64,000 bases of DNA from Gammaproteobacteria bacterium (GCA_026195255.1 JAPHSS010000019.1:44863-108862); one strand, 5' to 3'. Positions 9,090 through 18,540 are shown, counted from the stretch's first letter. Translations and numbers: made by a program. The notes: generated from the letters alone by a model not told the origin.

Positions 9090-10391
9090 TTACTTAATTT
9101 TCTTCAGCGCTTTTTCCAAATCACTTTGCAACTTTGCAGAAAACTGTTTGCGAAGTAGATCCTTACCTAGCTCTATTTTAATAAGAGCGCTATTTCGTTT
9201 TTCGATTTGAATAATTTCATCATTAAGCAATTTAAGCTCTGCTTTTAGTTGTTTAAGTTCATCTCGAGCATCAACAGGTTTAACTGCTTTCTTTTTAGCA
9301 ACAGGTTTTTTCCTGGGCGCGGCCTTTGTCGCAGGTTTAGCTTTTTTTGTAATCGCCTTCTTTTTAGGTGATGCTTTTGAGGCGACAGCTTTTTCAGTGT
9401 TTTTCTTTTTAACAGATGGTTTTTTAACAGGTGATTTTTTAGCAGCGGCTTTTTTTATGGCCGGTTTTCTGTCTGGACTCGTTTTCGGTGTAGCGGCTAC
9501 TGGTTTGTTAGCTGTTTTTTCAACAGGTGTTTTCTGGGTACTGGTTTTCACCGGGGGTACTGTCTCGGTCGTTTGTATTTCAGTAACTGGCTTAGGTGAT
9601 GTTTTAACTGGTAGGGGTGCCGGAGGAGCAGGAGTCGGTGCCGGAGTTGACGTGGTTTCAGGCTTTGTATCTGGTTGTACATTCGTGGTTTGCTTAACTT
9701 TTGCTGCTGGCTTTGCTGCCGCTATATTCATGCTGGTTGCCGGACGAGCGCTCTTTAATGCTATTTGCAGAGCAGAGAAAATATCTTTTATATCTCCTTT
9801 GCCTTCAACAACAGATAACTTGCCCTGGTTTTTATAAAAGTCAGCCACAGGTTGAGTTTGAGTTTCATATACACGCAAACGTCTGCTAATGGTTTCTTCA
9901 TTGTCATCCGAGCGATGATGTAGTTGTCCACCGCATTTATCGCATTCTTCACCAAGTGCCGGTGGGTTTGTGAATATATTGAATACTTCTCCGCAATCTT
10001 CACAGGTTAACCTGCCGGTTAGACGTTGCATCAGGATATCAAAGTCAACATCAATTAATACAGATTTCTGTATAGGCATAGATAGCCCGCCAAGCAATTC
10101 ATCTAATGCCTTCGCCTGTTCTACATTGCGAGGAAAACCGTCTAGAATAAAGCCATTTAGAGCATCAGGGCTGCTCAGACGTTCACGGATCATGCCCAGA
10201 ACCAGGTCATTAGGCACCAGCTGTCCAGCGTCCATAATGGTCTTTGCCTGTCGGCCTAATGGTGTTTGCGCTTCTACGGCTGCGCGCAATAGGTCACCAG
10301 TAGAAATTTGTGGAATATTTAATTTATCAACTAATAACTTGGCTTGTGTGCCTTTACCGGAGCCGGGTGCCCCTAAAAGTACGAGTCTCAT
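9090..10391 (-). CDS. adk: Adenylate kinase with long Lys/Ala/Pro-rich C-terminal extension
   Basis: 433 residues; ordinary bacterial Adk is about 215. Residues 1-216 are a complete long-LID adenylate kinase: P-loop GAPGSGKGTQ, the nucleotide-binding RNVEQ segment (DGFPRNVEQA), and a four-Cys zinc LID (C130, C133, C150, C153). The reaction is ATP + AMP to 2 ADP in the cytosol. Residues about 217-300 are Pro/Thr rich, 300-372 is a run of Lys/Ala/Pro repeats (AAAKKSPVKKPS type) resembling histone-H1-like bacterial proteins, and 375-433 is a predicted coiled coil (LKAELKLLNDEIIQIEKR). The reading frame is continuous, with AAAGGAT before the ATG. The tail is highly basic and could bind nucleic acid or polyphosphate (inference). 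Divergent from the pyrophosphatase-like gene. Confidence 0.93.
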   Translation of the reverse strand: MRLVLLGAPGSGKGTQAKLLVDKLNIPQISTGDLLRAAVEAQTPLGRQAKTIMDAGQLVPNDLVLGMIRERLSSPDALNGFILDGFPRNVEQAKALDELLGGLSMPIQKSVLIDVDFDILMQRLTGRLTCEDCGEVFNIFTNPPALGEECDKCGGQLHHRSDDNEETISRRLRVYETQTQPVADFYKNQGKLSVVEGKGDIKDIFSALQIALKSARPATSMNIAAAKPAAKVKQTTNVQPDTKPETTSTPAPTPAPPAPLPVKTSPKPVTEIQTTETVPPVKTSTQKTPVEKTANKPVAATPKTSPDRKPAIKKAAAKKSPVKKPSVKKKNTEKAVASKASPKKKAITKKAKPATKAAPRKKPVAKKKAVKPVDARDELKQLKAELKLLNDEIIQIEKRNSALIKIELGKDLLRKQFSAKLQSDLEKALKKIK

Positions 10392-10561
10392 ATCCTTTTC
10401 TCCCCCCCTGTTACAGGTTTTTCAGGATTATTATTGGCAATATCAACGGATTGTAATCAATGCACAGAATAAGTCGAGTATTCTCTGCTGTGGCTTCTTG
10501 ATATAATTCTATATTAATAGAAAATAGTTCACATGAGCCACAATTATAAGGTAAGAAGTAT

Positions 10562-11104
10562 ATGAGTCTTAATAATCTCCCCTCAGGAGATGATGCGCCA
10601 CGCGTTATTGGTGTGGTGATTGAAAGTCCCTTGCACGGCTCACGCGTAAAATATGAAGTAGAAAATGACAACGGCACCCTGATGCAGGATCGTTTCACGG
10701 ATACCGCGGTATTTTGCCCCTGTAATTATGGTGTTTTGCCAGACAGGCTTTTTAAAGATAGTTACCCGGTTGACGTATCGGTAACCGAGGGTCCTATGAT
10801 CTCTGCTTCGGTTAATCGTTGTCACCCGCTGGAAATGTTAGAGATGGCAAACGAAGCGGGTGGTGATTACAAAGTACTGGCAGTGTCGGTAAGTAAGTTA
10901 AACAAGTTATATAATGATATGCTGAGTCGAATTACTCATTTCTTTGAGCAATATAAAACACTGGAAACAGGCAAGTGGGCAAAAGTTGAAAACAGGCCTG
11001 GCGTTAATCGCCACATGAAGAATTACCCGGGAGTATCGGGCGTTATAATCGCAAATCTACTTAAGTGTAAAAAAGTGAATATACAAGGCGCGGTTACAGA
11101 TTAA
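10562..11104 (+). CDS. Degenerate inorganic pyrophosphatase-like protein
   Basis: 180 residues aligning end to end with family I soluble pyrophosphatase (E. coli Ppa): MSLNN start, VKYEVE, DRF, PCNYG, PVDV, EAGGDYK and HFFEQYKTLETGKW. Most active-site positions are kept (E21, K30, E32, R44, Y56, D66, D71, D102, K104). Two are changed: the DxDPVD motif reads DSYPVD, so the residue equivalent to E. coli D67 (proposed general base) is Y68, and the residue equivalent to D97 is N97. These changes should cripple or alter hydrolysis. The stop codon abuts the PBP2 start (TAA then ATG), so it is translationally linked to the rod-shape genes. The usual gene here (rlmH) is absent. Confidence 0.85.
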   Translation: MSLNNLPSGDDAPRVIGVVIESPLHGSRVKYEVENDNGTLMQDRFTDTAVFCPCNYGVLPDRLFKDSYPVDVSVTEGPMISASVNRCHPLEMLEMANEAGGDYKVLAVSVSKLNKLYNDMLSRITHFFEQYKTLETGKWAKVENRPGVNRHMKNYPGVSGVIIANLLKCKKVNIQGAVTD

Positions 11105-12967
11105 ATGTTACATCGTGCGGTAATTAAAAACCATGCATTAGAGGCGCAACTATTTAAGCGGCGGGCACTTGTGGCGGCGATTTTCTGTGTCCTTATACTA
11201 CTTGTGTTGCTGTCTCGTCTTGTCTATTTACAGTTTTTTGAGTTTAGTCACTTCTCCACATTGTCTGAAAACAACCGGGTTCACCTAAGCCCTCTGGCTC
11301 CAAATCGCGGCTTGATTTATGACAGAAATGGCGTTGTTCTCGCAGAGAATCGTCCCTCTTATCAGTTAGAGCTGACTCCCGAACAAATAAAAAATATGCC
11401 GGACACATTGCATGATTTAGGTGAAATTGTCGATTTGGATGAAGATACCCTTAAGCGATTTGATCGATTGTTAAAACGTAGTAATAAGTTTGAAGGGATT
11501 CCTTTACGCACTAAATTGTCTGAAGAAGAAGTCGCAAAACTTGCGGTTAATCGCCATCGATTTCCGGGTGTAGAAGTTAAAGCACGACTTGGCAGATTTT
11601 ATCCGCTGGCTAAAAGCATGGCGCATGTGGTGGGTTATGTTGGCCGAATTGATGAAAAAGAATTAAAACGGATAGACGAAACAAATTATAAAGGCACAAC
11701 GCATATCGGCAAGAACGGGCTTGAGCGATATTATGAAGATCAGCTGCATGGTCTGGTCGGTTATCAAAATAATGAAGTTAACGTTCAGGGTAGAGAGTTG
11801 CGTGTACTGGATAAAATTCCTCCGGTACCGGGAAATAATATCTGGTTAACGCTTGATGCACGACTTCAGCAGGTAGCAGAAAAAGCACTGCAAGGTTACA
11901 CCGGTTCGGTTGTTGTGATGAAACCCCATACAGGTGAAATACTGGCCATGGTGAGCCTGCCTTCGTTTGACCCAAACTTGTTTGTGCACGGTATCAGTCA
12001 TAAAAATTATAAACGTCTGCGAGACTCACCTGATCGACCTTTGTTTAATCGTTCAATTAAGGGTCAGTATCCTCCAGGCTCAACAGTCAAACCCTTTGTG
12101 GCTTTAGGTGGGCTGGAGACTAAGTCTATTGGTCATAAAGAGCAAATCAACTGTACCGGGCATTATCTGTTGCCTAATGAAGAGCGAAAATACCGCGACT
12201 GGAAAAAAACCGGCCATGGTATGGTTGATCTTGATAAGTCGATAGCAGAGTCCTGTGATGTTTATTATTACGAGTTAGCTTATCGTATGGGGATTAATCG
12301 CATTCATGAGTTCTTACATCAGTTTGGTTTCGGTGAGAAAACAGGGGTTGATTTATTAGGCGAGCGTGCCGGTTTATTGCCTTCAAGAGAATGGAAAAAA
12401 CGCACCAGAAATAAAATCTGGTTCCCAGGTGAAACGCTCATTACAGGAATTGGCCAGGGTTATATGTTAGCCACACCATTGCAGCTGGCCAGTGCAACGT
12501 CAATACTCAGTATGCGCGGCAAGGTGTACTCACCTCATTTATTATCGGCAATTGAGGTGCCGGGCGATGAAGAAAAAGTAAACATTGTCTGGCCGCCAAG
12601 AGAGCCTGTAAAGCTTAAACGTGAAGCAAACTGGGGGCACTCTATTCAGGGCATGGTGAGTGTGCTTCATGGTCTAAGGGGCACAGCTAGAAATACCGGT
12701 TATGGTCTGGATTTTAAAATGGCAGGCAAAACTGGCACAGCACAAGTGTTTGGAATAGCCCAGGATGCGGAATATGACGAAGAAACCATCGCAAAAAAAT
12801 TACGTGATCACGCCCTGTTTATTAGTTTCGCGCCTTATAAAGACCCTAAAATCGTTGTCGCAGTAATTGCGGAAAATGGTAGTCATGGTAGTAGCGTCGC
12901 GGCACCAATTTCACGTAAGATTATAGATGAGTGGATTAAGAATAATAAAGGGAAAAACGCTAAGTGA
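11105..12967 (+). CDS. mrdA: Penicillin-binding protein 2, elongation transpeptidase
   Basis: 620 residues, class B PBP. One N-terminal membrane anchor (about 25-46), a dimerisation/pedestal region, then the transpeptidase domain with the SxxK serine in PPGSTVKPF, the second motif SCD (SAESCDVYYYE; PBP2 normally has SSD) and KTGTAQ. It cross-links peptidoglycan during lateral wall growth with RodA and MreBCD in the periplasm. It starts immediately after the stop codon of the pyrophosphatase-like gene and overlaps rodA by 4 nt. The length is typical. Confidence 0.96.
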   Translation: MLHRAVIKNHALEAQLFKRRALVAAIFCVLILLVLLSRLVYLQFFEFSHFSTLSENNRVHLSPLAPNRGLIYDRNGVVLAENRPSYQLELTPEQIKNMPDTLHDLGEIVDLDEDTLKRFDRLLKRSNKFEGIPLRTKLSEEEVAKLAVNRHRFPGVEVKARLGRFYPLAKSMAHVVGYVGRIDEKELKRIDETNYKGTTHIGKNGLERYYEDQLHGLVGYQNNEVNVQGRELRVLDKIPPVPGNNIWLTLDARLQQVAEKALQGYTGSVVVMKPHTGEILAMVSLPSFDPNLFVHGISHKNYKRLRDSPDRPLFNRSIKGQYPPGSTVKPFVALGGLETKSIGHKEQINCTGHYLLPNEERKYRDWKKTGHGMVDLDKSIAESCDVYYYELAYRMGINRIHEFLHQFGFGEKTGVDLLGERAGLLPSREWKKRTRNKIWFPGETLITGIGQGYMLATPLQLASATSILSMRGKVYSPHLLSAIEVPGDEEKVNIVWPPREPVKLKREANWGHSIQGMVSVLHGLRGTARNTGYGLDFKMAGKTGTAQVFGIAQDAEYDEETIAKKLRDHALFISFAPYKDPKIVVAVIAENGSHGSSVAAPISRKIIDEWIKNNKGKNAK

Positions 12968-14088
12968 GTAAAATTCAGGGCAAGCAATATTTCCCGAGCT
13001 TTAGTCTACGTCTGATGCGTGTGCTGCACCTGGATCATGCCCTTATGTTAGGTATTGGCGCGCTTTTGTTAGTCGGTTTGATAGTATTGTATAGCGCAGG
13101 TGATGAATCGTCGGCGCTGATTCATCGGCAACTTACCCGAATAGCTCTGGCAGTGGTGGTTATGTTAATCATTGCGCAGATACCTTCGAGCACACTGCGT
13201 TCCTGGTCACCCTGGATGTATATCGTGGGAGTGATATTACTTGTGCTGGTACTCTTAATGGGAGATGTCGGTAAAGGCGCGCAGCGCTGGTTAGACCTCG
13301 GTTTTATACGTTTTCAGCCATCTGAAATGATGAAACTGGTGACCCCTATGATGGTGGCGTGGTACTTTGCTGAAAAACCCTTACCACCTTCCTGGCGTAC
13401 TTTATTGGTCGCCGCAGTATTAATACTCGTGCCCACATTCCTGATCGCCAGACAGCCTGATCTGGGGACTTCATTGCTTATATTTGCTGCCGGTTTTTTT
13501 GTTATTTTTCTAGGTGGTTTGAGCTGGCGGCTGATGTTTGGGATGTGCGTGCTGGCTGCATCCATGTTACCTGTGTTGTGGCATTTTATGCACGACTATC
13601 AGCGTGGAAGGGTAATGACATTACTGGATCCCGGGCGAGATCCTCTGGGCGCCGGTTATCATATTATTCAATCACAAATAGCCATAGGTTCCGGTGGTGT
13701 CTATGGCCGTGGCTGGTTAAACGGAAGCCAGTCTCACCTTAACTTCCTGCCAGAACAGTCTACAGATTTTATTTTTGCGGTATTTGCAGAAGAGTTCGGC
13801 TTGATCGGGGGCTTGTTATTGCTGATATTATATGGCTTTATTATTATTCGAGGTTTGATGATTGCAGTTCAGGGGCAAGATACATTCGCACGTTTACTGG
13901 GTGGAAGTTTAAGTCTTACTTTTTTTGTTTATTTATTTGTAAATGTGGGAATGGTTTCAGGTATTTTACCAGTGGTTGGGGTACCATTGCCCCTAATCAG
14001 TTATGGCGGTACATCAATGGTTACCCTAATGGCGGCTTTTGGAATGTTAATGTCGATAAACTCTCATAGAAAATTATGGTCCAAGTAA
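12964..14088 (+). CDS. rodA: RodA peptidoglycan glycosyltransferase (SEDS family)
   Basis: 374 residues with about ten membrane segments. It begins with GTG in the overlap GTGA with mrdA. SEDS signatures: the WLDLGFIRFQPSEMMKL block, the long loop with GYHIIQSQIAIGSGG and LPEQSTDFIFAVFAEEFG, and the C-terminal PLISYGGTS. It polymerises lipid II glycan strands together with PBP2. The short N-terminal tail before TM1 is ordinary for the family. Confidence 0.96.
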   Translation: MSKIQGKQYFPSFSLRLMRVLHLDHALMLGIGALLLVGLIVLYSAGDESSALIHRQLTRIALAVVVMLIIAQIPSSTLRSWSPWMYIVGVILLVLVLLMGDVGKGAQRWLDLGFIRFQPSEMMKLVTPMMVAWYFAEKPLPPSWRTLLVAAVLILVPTFLIARQPDLGTSLLIFAAGFFVIFLGGLSWRLMFGMCVLAASMLPVLWHFMHDYQRGRVMTLLDPGRDPLGAGYHIIQSQIAIGSGGVYGRGWLNGSQSHLNFLPEQSTDFIFAVFAEEFGLIGGLLLLILYGFIIIRGLMIAVQGQDTFARLLGGSLSLTFFVYLFVNVGMVSGILPVVGVPLPLISYGGTSMVTLMAAFGMLMSINSHRKLWSK

Positions 14089-14130
14089 TGATATTTCAAT
14101 TAACGTACACGTATATAGAAAATTAAAAAT

Positions 14131-15171
14131 ATGAAAAAAATGTCCATTTTTAAAAACATTAGCATCTCAGCACTTATTTTGTGTGTATTGCCCGTTACTG
14201 CTAGCGCTAACTATAGTCAGCGTAAAGACGTGCAGAAATTCATTGCTGAAATGCATAAAGAGCACGGCTTTGATACAGAACTGATGACGTCCTGGATGGA
14301 AGGTGTTGAACAGCAAAAAACGGCTATAGAAGCCATATCACGCCCGGCAGAAGGTGTTCTTACATGGGCAAAATATAGAAAAATATTTATCACGGATAGC
14401 CGTATAAATAAAGGCGTTAAATTCTGGAAAGAAAATGTACAGCTTTTGAGCCGCGCAGAAAAAGAATTTGGTGTGCCTGCTGAGTTTCTGGTGGCTATTA
14501 TTGGTGTTGAGACATATTACGGAAAACGTGCAGGCAGTTATCGTGTGCTGGATGCCTTAACCACTTTGGGTTTTGATTACCCATTAGAAAACACAACGCA
14601 AAAAAGAAGAGATGCACGGGAAAAGTTTTTTAGAAAAGAACTGAAGGAATTTCTATTAATGACAAGGGAAGAAAAAGTAGACCCTCGATCTTTAAAAGGC
14701 TCCTATGCTGGTGCCATGGGTATGCCTCAATTTATACCAAGTAGCTTCAGACATTATGCAGTTGATTTTGATGGTAATGGAGTGCGTGATTTCTGGAATG
14801 GTTCGGCAGACTCCATTGGCAGTGTGGCGAATTACTTTAAAAAACATGGCTGGAAAGAAAACCAGCCTGTTGCTAGTCGCGCGTCCGTAGAGAAAAGTTC
14901 AAGAAAGCTGGGCAGTAAAAAAATGAGACCCCATACCAGCGTGGCTGAATATAAACAACAGGGTGTTAAACCGGCAGACGACTTTAAAGCAACTGATAAA
15001 GCCACATTATTATTGTTGAGCGGACAGGAAGGCGACGAGTACTGGATAACGCTTAATAATTTCTATGTAATTACCCGTTATAACCACAGCCCTTTATACG
15101 CAATGGCGGTATTTCAGCTCAGCCAGGCTGTGTCAGAAAAGTACAATGCTCAGATAAATGCACAAAAATAA
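14131..15171 (+). CDS. mltB: Membrane-associated lytic murein transglycosylase B
   Basis: 346 residues with a cleavable signal sequence (about 1-26, TASA). There is no lipobox, so it is a soluble periplasmic form. The transglycosylase core contains the catalytic-Glu region VAIIGVETYYGKRAG, AMGMPQFIPSSFRHYAVDFDGNGVRD and the C-terminal FYVITRYNHSPLYAMAV, all MltB hallmarks. It cleaves the MurNAc-GlcNAc bond, forming 1,6-anhydroMurNAc. It lies 42 nt after rodA and overlaps rlpA by 14 nt, the usual order for this operon. Confidence 0.95.
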   Translation: MKKMSIFKNISISALILCVLPVTASANYSQRKDVQKFIAEMHKEHGFDTELMTSWMEGVEQQKTAIEAISRPAEGVLTWAKYRKIFITDSRINKGVKFWKENVQLLSRAEKEFGVPAEFLVAIIGVETYYGKRAGSYRVLDALTTLGFDYPLENTTQKRRDAREKFFRKELKEFLLMTREEKVDPRSLKGSYAGAMGMPQFIPSSFRHYAVDFDGNGVRDFWNGSADSIGSVANYFKKHGWKENQPVASRASVEKSSRKLGSKKMRPHTSVAEYKQQGVKPADDFKATDKATLLLLSGQEGDEYWITLNNFYVITRYNHSPLYAMAVFQLSQAVSEKYNAQINAQK

Positions 15172-15970
15172 ACGTTTATATAAAATTGTTGTTTTTAGCC
15201 TGTCTCTAAGCAGCTTAATACTAAATTTATCAGGCTGTGTTAGCAGCGGTGATAGTGCTCCAGATGATTTTTCTAGAAATGATACGCCCGATGCGATACC
15301 TGCAAATGAGCCATTAAGTCGTTATGGAAATATGCCTAGCTATACGGTGCGTGGTAAAACCTATAATGTTTTAAAAAGCTCAAATGGTTTTTCACAGGAA
15401 GGTATTGCGTCCTGGTATGGCACAAAATTTCATGGCAGAAAAACCTCGAGTGGTGAGCCATACAATATGTATGCAATGACAGCCGCACATAAAACCCTGC
15501 CATTACCAACCTATGTTGAAGTAACCCACAAAGGAAATGGTCGTAAAGTTATTCTAAAGGTAAATGATCGCGGGCCTTTTCATGAAGGTCGGGTAATTGA
15601 TTTGTCTTATGCCGCAGCCCGTAAACTAGGTATTTCAGCTACCGGCACTGGCCCGGTTAGCTTGCGCACAATTAATACCTCTGCCCTTGATTTGAAAACA
15701 AGTGAAGTAGTGTTACCTGAAGCAATAAACGATGATGGTAATATTCTTGTGCAGGTAGCCGCTATGGGTAGTGAGTCAGCCGCTGAAAAAATGGCAGGCA
15801 ATTTACGAGACAAAAAAATACCCAGTGTGCGAGTGCATGTGATTGAAAATGACGGTAAGAAGTTATACCGGGTTCGTATAGGCCCCATTCCCAATGTTGA
15901 TCTGGCATATCAGGTTATTAGTGAGTTAAATGAGATGGGCTTAAATTCAGCTCGAGTTATTGTTGATTAA
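15158..15970 (+). CDS. rlpA: RlpA septal/lytic transglycosylase lipoprotein with SPOR domain
   Basis: 270 residues. Lipoprotein signal with lipobox LSGC (C27). A double-psi beta-barrel (about 85-180) holds GIASWYGTKFHGRKTSSGE, TAAHKTLPLPTYVEV and VNDRGPF ... DLSYAAA, the RlpA active-site signature; a C-terminal SPOR domain (about 190-268: ILVQVAAMGSE ... YRVRIGPI) binds denuded glycan at division sites. In Pseudomonas the homologue is a lytic transglycosylase. It overlaps mltB by 14 nt and is followed closely by dacA. Confidence 0.95.
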   Translation: MHKNKRLYKIVVFSLSLSSLILNLSGCVSSGDSAPDDFSRNDTPDAIPANEPLSRYGNMPSYTVRGKTYNVLKSSNGFSQEGIASWYGTKFHGRKTSSGEPYNMYAMTAAHKTLPLPTYVEVTHKGNGRKVILKVNDRGPFHEGRVIDLSYAAARKLGISATGTGPVSLRTINTSALDLKTSEVVLPEAINDDGNILVQVAAMGSESAAEKMAGNLRDKKIPSVRVHVIENDGKKLYRVRIGPIPNVDLAYQVISELNEMGLNSARVIVD

Positions 15971-16008
15971 ATGCCCTGCATTTAATCATGCAGGTTAATT
16001 TTATTAAG

Positions 16009-17157
16009 ATGAAAAAAAATATGATGAAAAAAACTGTTCTAAGTATTACGTTAGTTTTAATTTCAATATTAATGGTTGTGCAAGCAACACCTGTGCCATC
16101 GCCACCCAAGCTGGCAGCAAAAAGCTTTCTATTAATTGATTTTAATAGCGGACGAATTTTAGCTGAAAAAAATATCAATAAAAAAGTTGAACCCGCTAGC
16201 ATCACTAAATTGATGACCGCTTATGTTATATATAAAGAGATAGAATCAGCTCGTTTGAGTCTTGATGAGGATGTGACTATCAGCAAAAAAGCCTGGAAAA
16301 TGAAAGGCTCAAAAATGTTTGTTGAAGTGGGTAAAAAAGTTAGCGTAGAAGATTTGTTAAAAGGCCTGATTATACAATCTGGGAATGATGCCACGGTTGC
16401 ACTTGCTGAGCACATTGCGGGAAGTGAGTCGACTTTTGCCGATTATATGAACCAGTATGCCAAAGAACTGGGAATGCGCGATACCAACTTTGTAAATGCG
16501 ACCGGTTGGCCAAATAAAAATCACGTCACCACAGCGGCAGATCTGGCAAAACTGGCAACAGCTATTATTAAAGAATTTCCAGAGCATTACACGCGATATA
16601 AAGTGAAAGAATTCACCTATAACGGCATTAAACAATATAATCGAAATAAATTGTTATGGCGTGATAAAAGTGTTGATGGATTTAAAACCGGACACACCGA
16701 ATCTGCGGGTTACTGTCTGGTTGCTTCAGCCAAACGTGATGATATGCGTTTGATTTCTATTGTATTAGGTACAAAAAGTGAAAAAACCAGAGAAAATGTT
16801 AGCCAGTCTTTAATCAGTTATGGCTTCCGTTTTTATGAAAGCAACAAGTTATACAGTGCCGGTGAATCACTTAATACTGCAAGAGTATGGATGGGTGCAA
16901 GTGCCAGCTTGAATTTAGGTTTAAGTGAAGATCTGATTGTAACTATACCTAGAGGTCAGTATAAAAAGCTAGATGCGGTGATCGATATTAATCAAAGTAT
17001 TGAAGCGCCTGTAACAAAAGGTCAGAAACTGGGTGTGGTTAGTATTAAACTTGATGATAAAGAAATTGTTTCACAGCCATTAATTGCATTACAGTCTATA
17101 GATGAAGGTAGTTTATGGCAGCGTGGAAAAGACCATATTATTAAGTTGTTTCAGTAA
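16009..17157 (+). CDS. dacA: D-alanyl-D-alanine carboxypeptidase (PBP5/6 type)
   Basis: About 382 residues. Motifs: SxxK in EPASITKLM, SGN in IQSGNDATVAL, and KTG in DGFKTGHTESAGYC, followed by the C-terminal PBP5 domain and a terminal amphipathic helix (SLWQRGKDHIIKLF) that tethers it to the membrane. It trims the fifth D-Ala of stem peptides in the periplasm. Several in-frame ATGs exist (15988, 16009, 16021, 16024), none with a strong ribosome site; I use 16009 because it gives a compact signal peptide. Part of the rod operon, 26 nt before dat. Confidence 0.93.
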   Translation: MKKNMMKKTVLSITLVLISILMVVQATPVPSPPKLAAKSFLLIDFNSGRILAEKNINKKVEPASITKLMTAYVIYKEIESARLSLDEDVTISKKAWKMKGSKMFVEVGKKVSVEDLLKGLIIQSGNDATVALAEHIAGSESTFADYMNQYAKELGMRDTNFVNATGWPNKNHVTTAADLAKLATAIIKEFPEHYTRYKVKEFTYNGIKQYNRNKLLWRDKSVDGFKTGHTESAGYCLVASAKRDDMRLISIVLGTKSEKTRENVSQSLISYGFRFYESNKLYSAGESLNTARVWMGASASLNLGLSEDLIVTIPRGQYKKLDAVIDINQSIEAPVTKGQKLGVVSIKLDDKEIVSQPLIALQSIDEGSLWQRGKDHIIKLFQ

Positions 17158-17182
17158 CTATTAAAAATTCGAGTACATCAGA

Positions 17183-18058
17183 ATGTCTAATGTTTATTTA
17201 AATGGTGAATATTTACCGCTAGATCAGGCAAAAATTTCTGTATTGGACAGAGGGTTTCTGTTTGCGGATGGTGTATATGAAGTAATTCCGGTCTATGGTG
17301 GGCGTTTATTACGCATGCGTGAACATATGCAGCGTTTACAGAATAGTCTGGATGCTATTCGACTAGAAAATCCATTAACAAATACACAATGGCTTGAAAT
17401 TGCCGAAAAGTTATTGTTAGATAATCCTAATTCTGGCCCAGGTGACGATAAGTATGTTTACCTGCAGGTTACACGGGGTGTTGCAGCAAAACGTAATCAT
17501 GGTTTCCCGGATGAAGTAAATCAGACCGTATTTATGATGGTTAATGAAATGGCACCGGTTAATAAAGAAGAATTACGTCAGGGGGTATCTGCAATAACCC
17601 TCGACGACATTCGCTGGAAAGCCTGTCACGTAAAATCAATTTCTTTATTAGGTAACATTCTTTTGCGCCAGCAAGCGCATGATAATGGTGCAGCGGAAGC
17701 TATCTTAATCAATGAAGGCCTGGTTACTGAAGGTGCCGCAAGCAATGTGTTTGCAGTAATTGATGATGTGTTAGTAACCGCGCCGATGGGTAACCGCTTA
17801 TTACCGGGCATTACCCGTGATTTAATTCTCGAACTGGCCGCTGAAAATAATATAAATTATGAAGAGCGAGATTTTACCGAGCAGGAGCTGCTTACAGCGT
17901 CAGAAATATGGTTTAGCAGCTCAACCAAAGAAATCTTGCCGGTTGTCGAGCTTAATGGAAAACCCGTTGCAAATGGTCAATCTGGCCCCATATGGGAGAA
18001 GATGATAGATATTTATCAGGCCTGTAAAGCCAAACTCAGGTCGGGTGAAACGAGTTAA
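17183..18058 (+). CDS. dat: D-amino acid aminotransferase (class IV)
   Basis: 291 residues, PLP-dependent fold type IV. Features: YLNGEYLPLDQAKISVLDRGFLFADGVYE N-terminal block, the catalytic Lys in CHVKSISLLGN, EGAASNVFAV, and LLPGITR. It interconverts D-alanine and D-glutamate and their keto acids for wall precursors; branched-chain or aminodeoxychorismate lyase activity cannot be excluded from sequence alone. Its place between dacA and ybeD is the common gammaproteobacterial order. Confidence 0.9.
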   Translation: MSNVYLNGEYLPLDQAKISVLDRGFLFADGVYEVIPVYGGRLLRMREHMQRLQNSLDAIRLENPLTNTQWLEIAEKLLLDNPNSGPGDDKYVYLQVTRGVAAKRNHGFPDEVNQTVFMMVNEMAPVNKEELRQGVSAITLDDIRWKACHVKSISLLGNILLRQQAHDNGAAEAILINEGLVTEGAASNVFAVIDDVLVTAPMGNRLLPGITRDLILELAAENNINYEERDFTEQELLTASEIWFSSSTKEILPVVELNGKPVANGQSGPIWEKMIDIYQACKAKLRSGETS

Positions 18059-18072
18059 CGGTAATTAGAGTG

Positions 18073-18378
18073 ATGAGTCGCAAAAAGATAGATCCCAAAG
18101 ATGTGTATTATGACGAAGAGCAGGAAACCTGTTTTGAGTTTCCCTGTGAGTTTCCTATTAAAGCCATGGGAAGAACAGGTGATGAGCTTGAAGTCGCTGT
18201 ACTGAAGATCATAAATCGACATGTGACTGACCTGCCAGAAGGTGCGGTTAAGTTTAATCAAAGCAGCAAAGGTAAATTTACCAGCATAACCATTACATTT
18301 ACGGCACACAGCAAAGATCATCTTGATAATTTGTATATTGAGCTGACAGCGTGCGAACACGTTTTATATTGTTTGTAA
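18073..18378 (+). CDS. ybeD: DUF493 family protein (YbeD-like)
   Basis: About 101 residues. The body has FPCEFPIKAMG, the (x)SSKGKFTSITITFTAHSKDHLDNLY pattern and a C-terminal HVLYCL, all typical of the small ACT-like YbeD fold. Function is not established. A GTG at 18070 directly precedes the ATG at 18073; either could initiate. It lies between dat and lipB as in many relatives. Confidence 0.9.
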   Translation: MSRKKIDPKDVYYDEEQETCFEFPCEFPIKAMGRTGDELEVAVLKIINRHVTDLPEGAVKFNQSSKGKFTSITITFTAHSKDHLDNLYIELTACEHVLYCL

Positions 18379-18500
18379 GTTTCTTACAATATGTTTTAGA
18401 AGATTAACGAAAATGGTCACTCAAATATATCCATATAACCGCAACATTAGTGCATTCATGCATGTTATCGCAAAGATACACAAACATATAAACAAATATA

Positions 18501-18540
18501 TCGCGGTTATTTGCGTTCATTTGCGTTCATTCGCGTTTTC
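18501..18540. repeat. Four imperfect 10-bp tandem units
   Basis: Just upstream of lipB the sequence reads as four consecutive decamers related to TTGCGTTCAT (18501-18510, 18511-18520, 18521-18530, 18531-18540); the middle two are identical. It lies in the ybeD-lipB spacer, 19 nt before the chosen lipB start. A simple slipped-strand repeat is the plainest reading. Confidence 0.7.

Noticed and set aside
9397..9837. Long plus-strand frame opposite the adenylate kinase tail
   Set aside because: It is the mirror of a low-complexity Lys/Ala/Pro coding region and has no ribosome site or recognisable motif.
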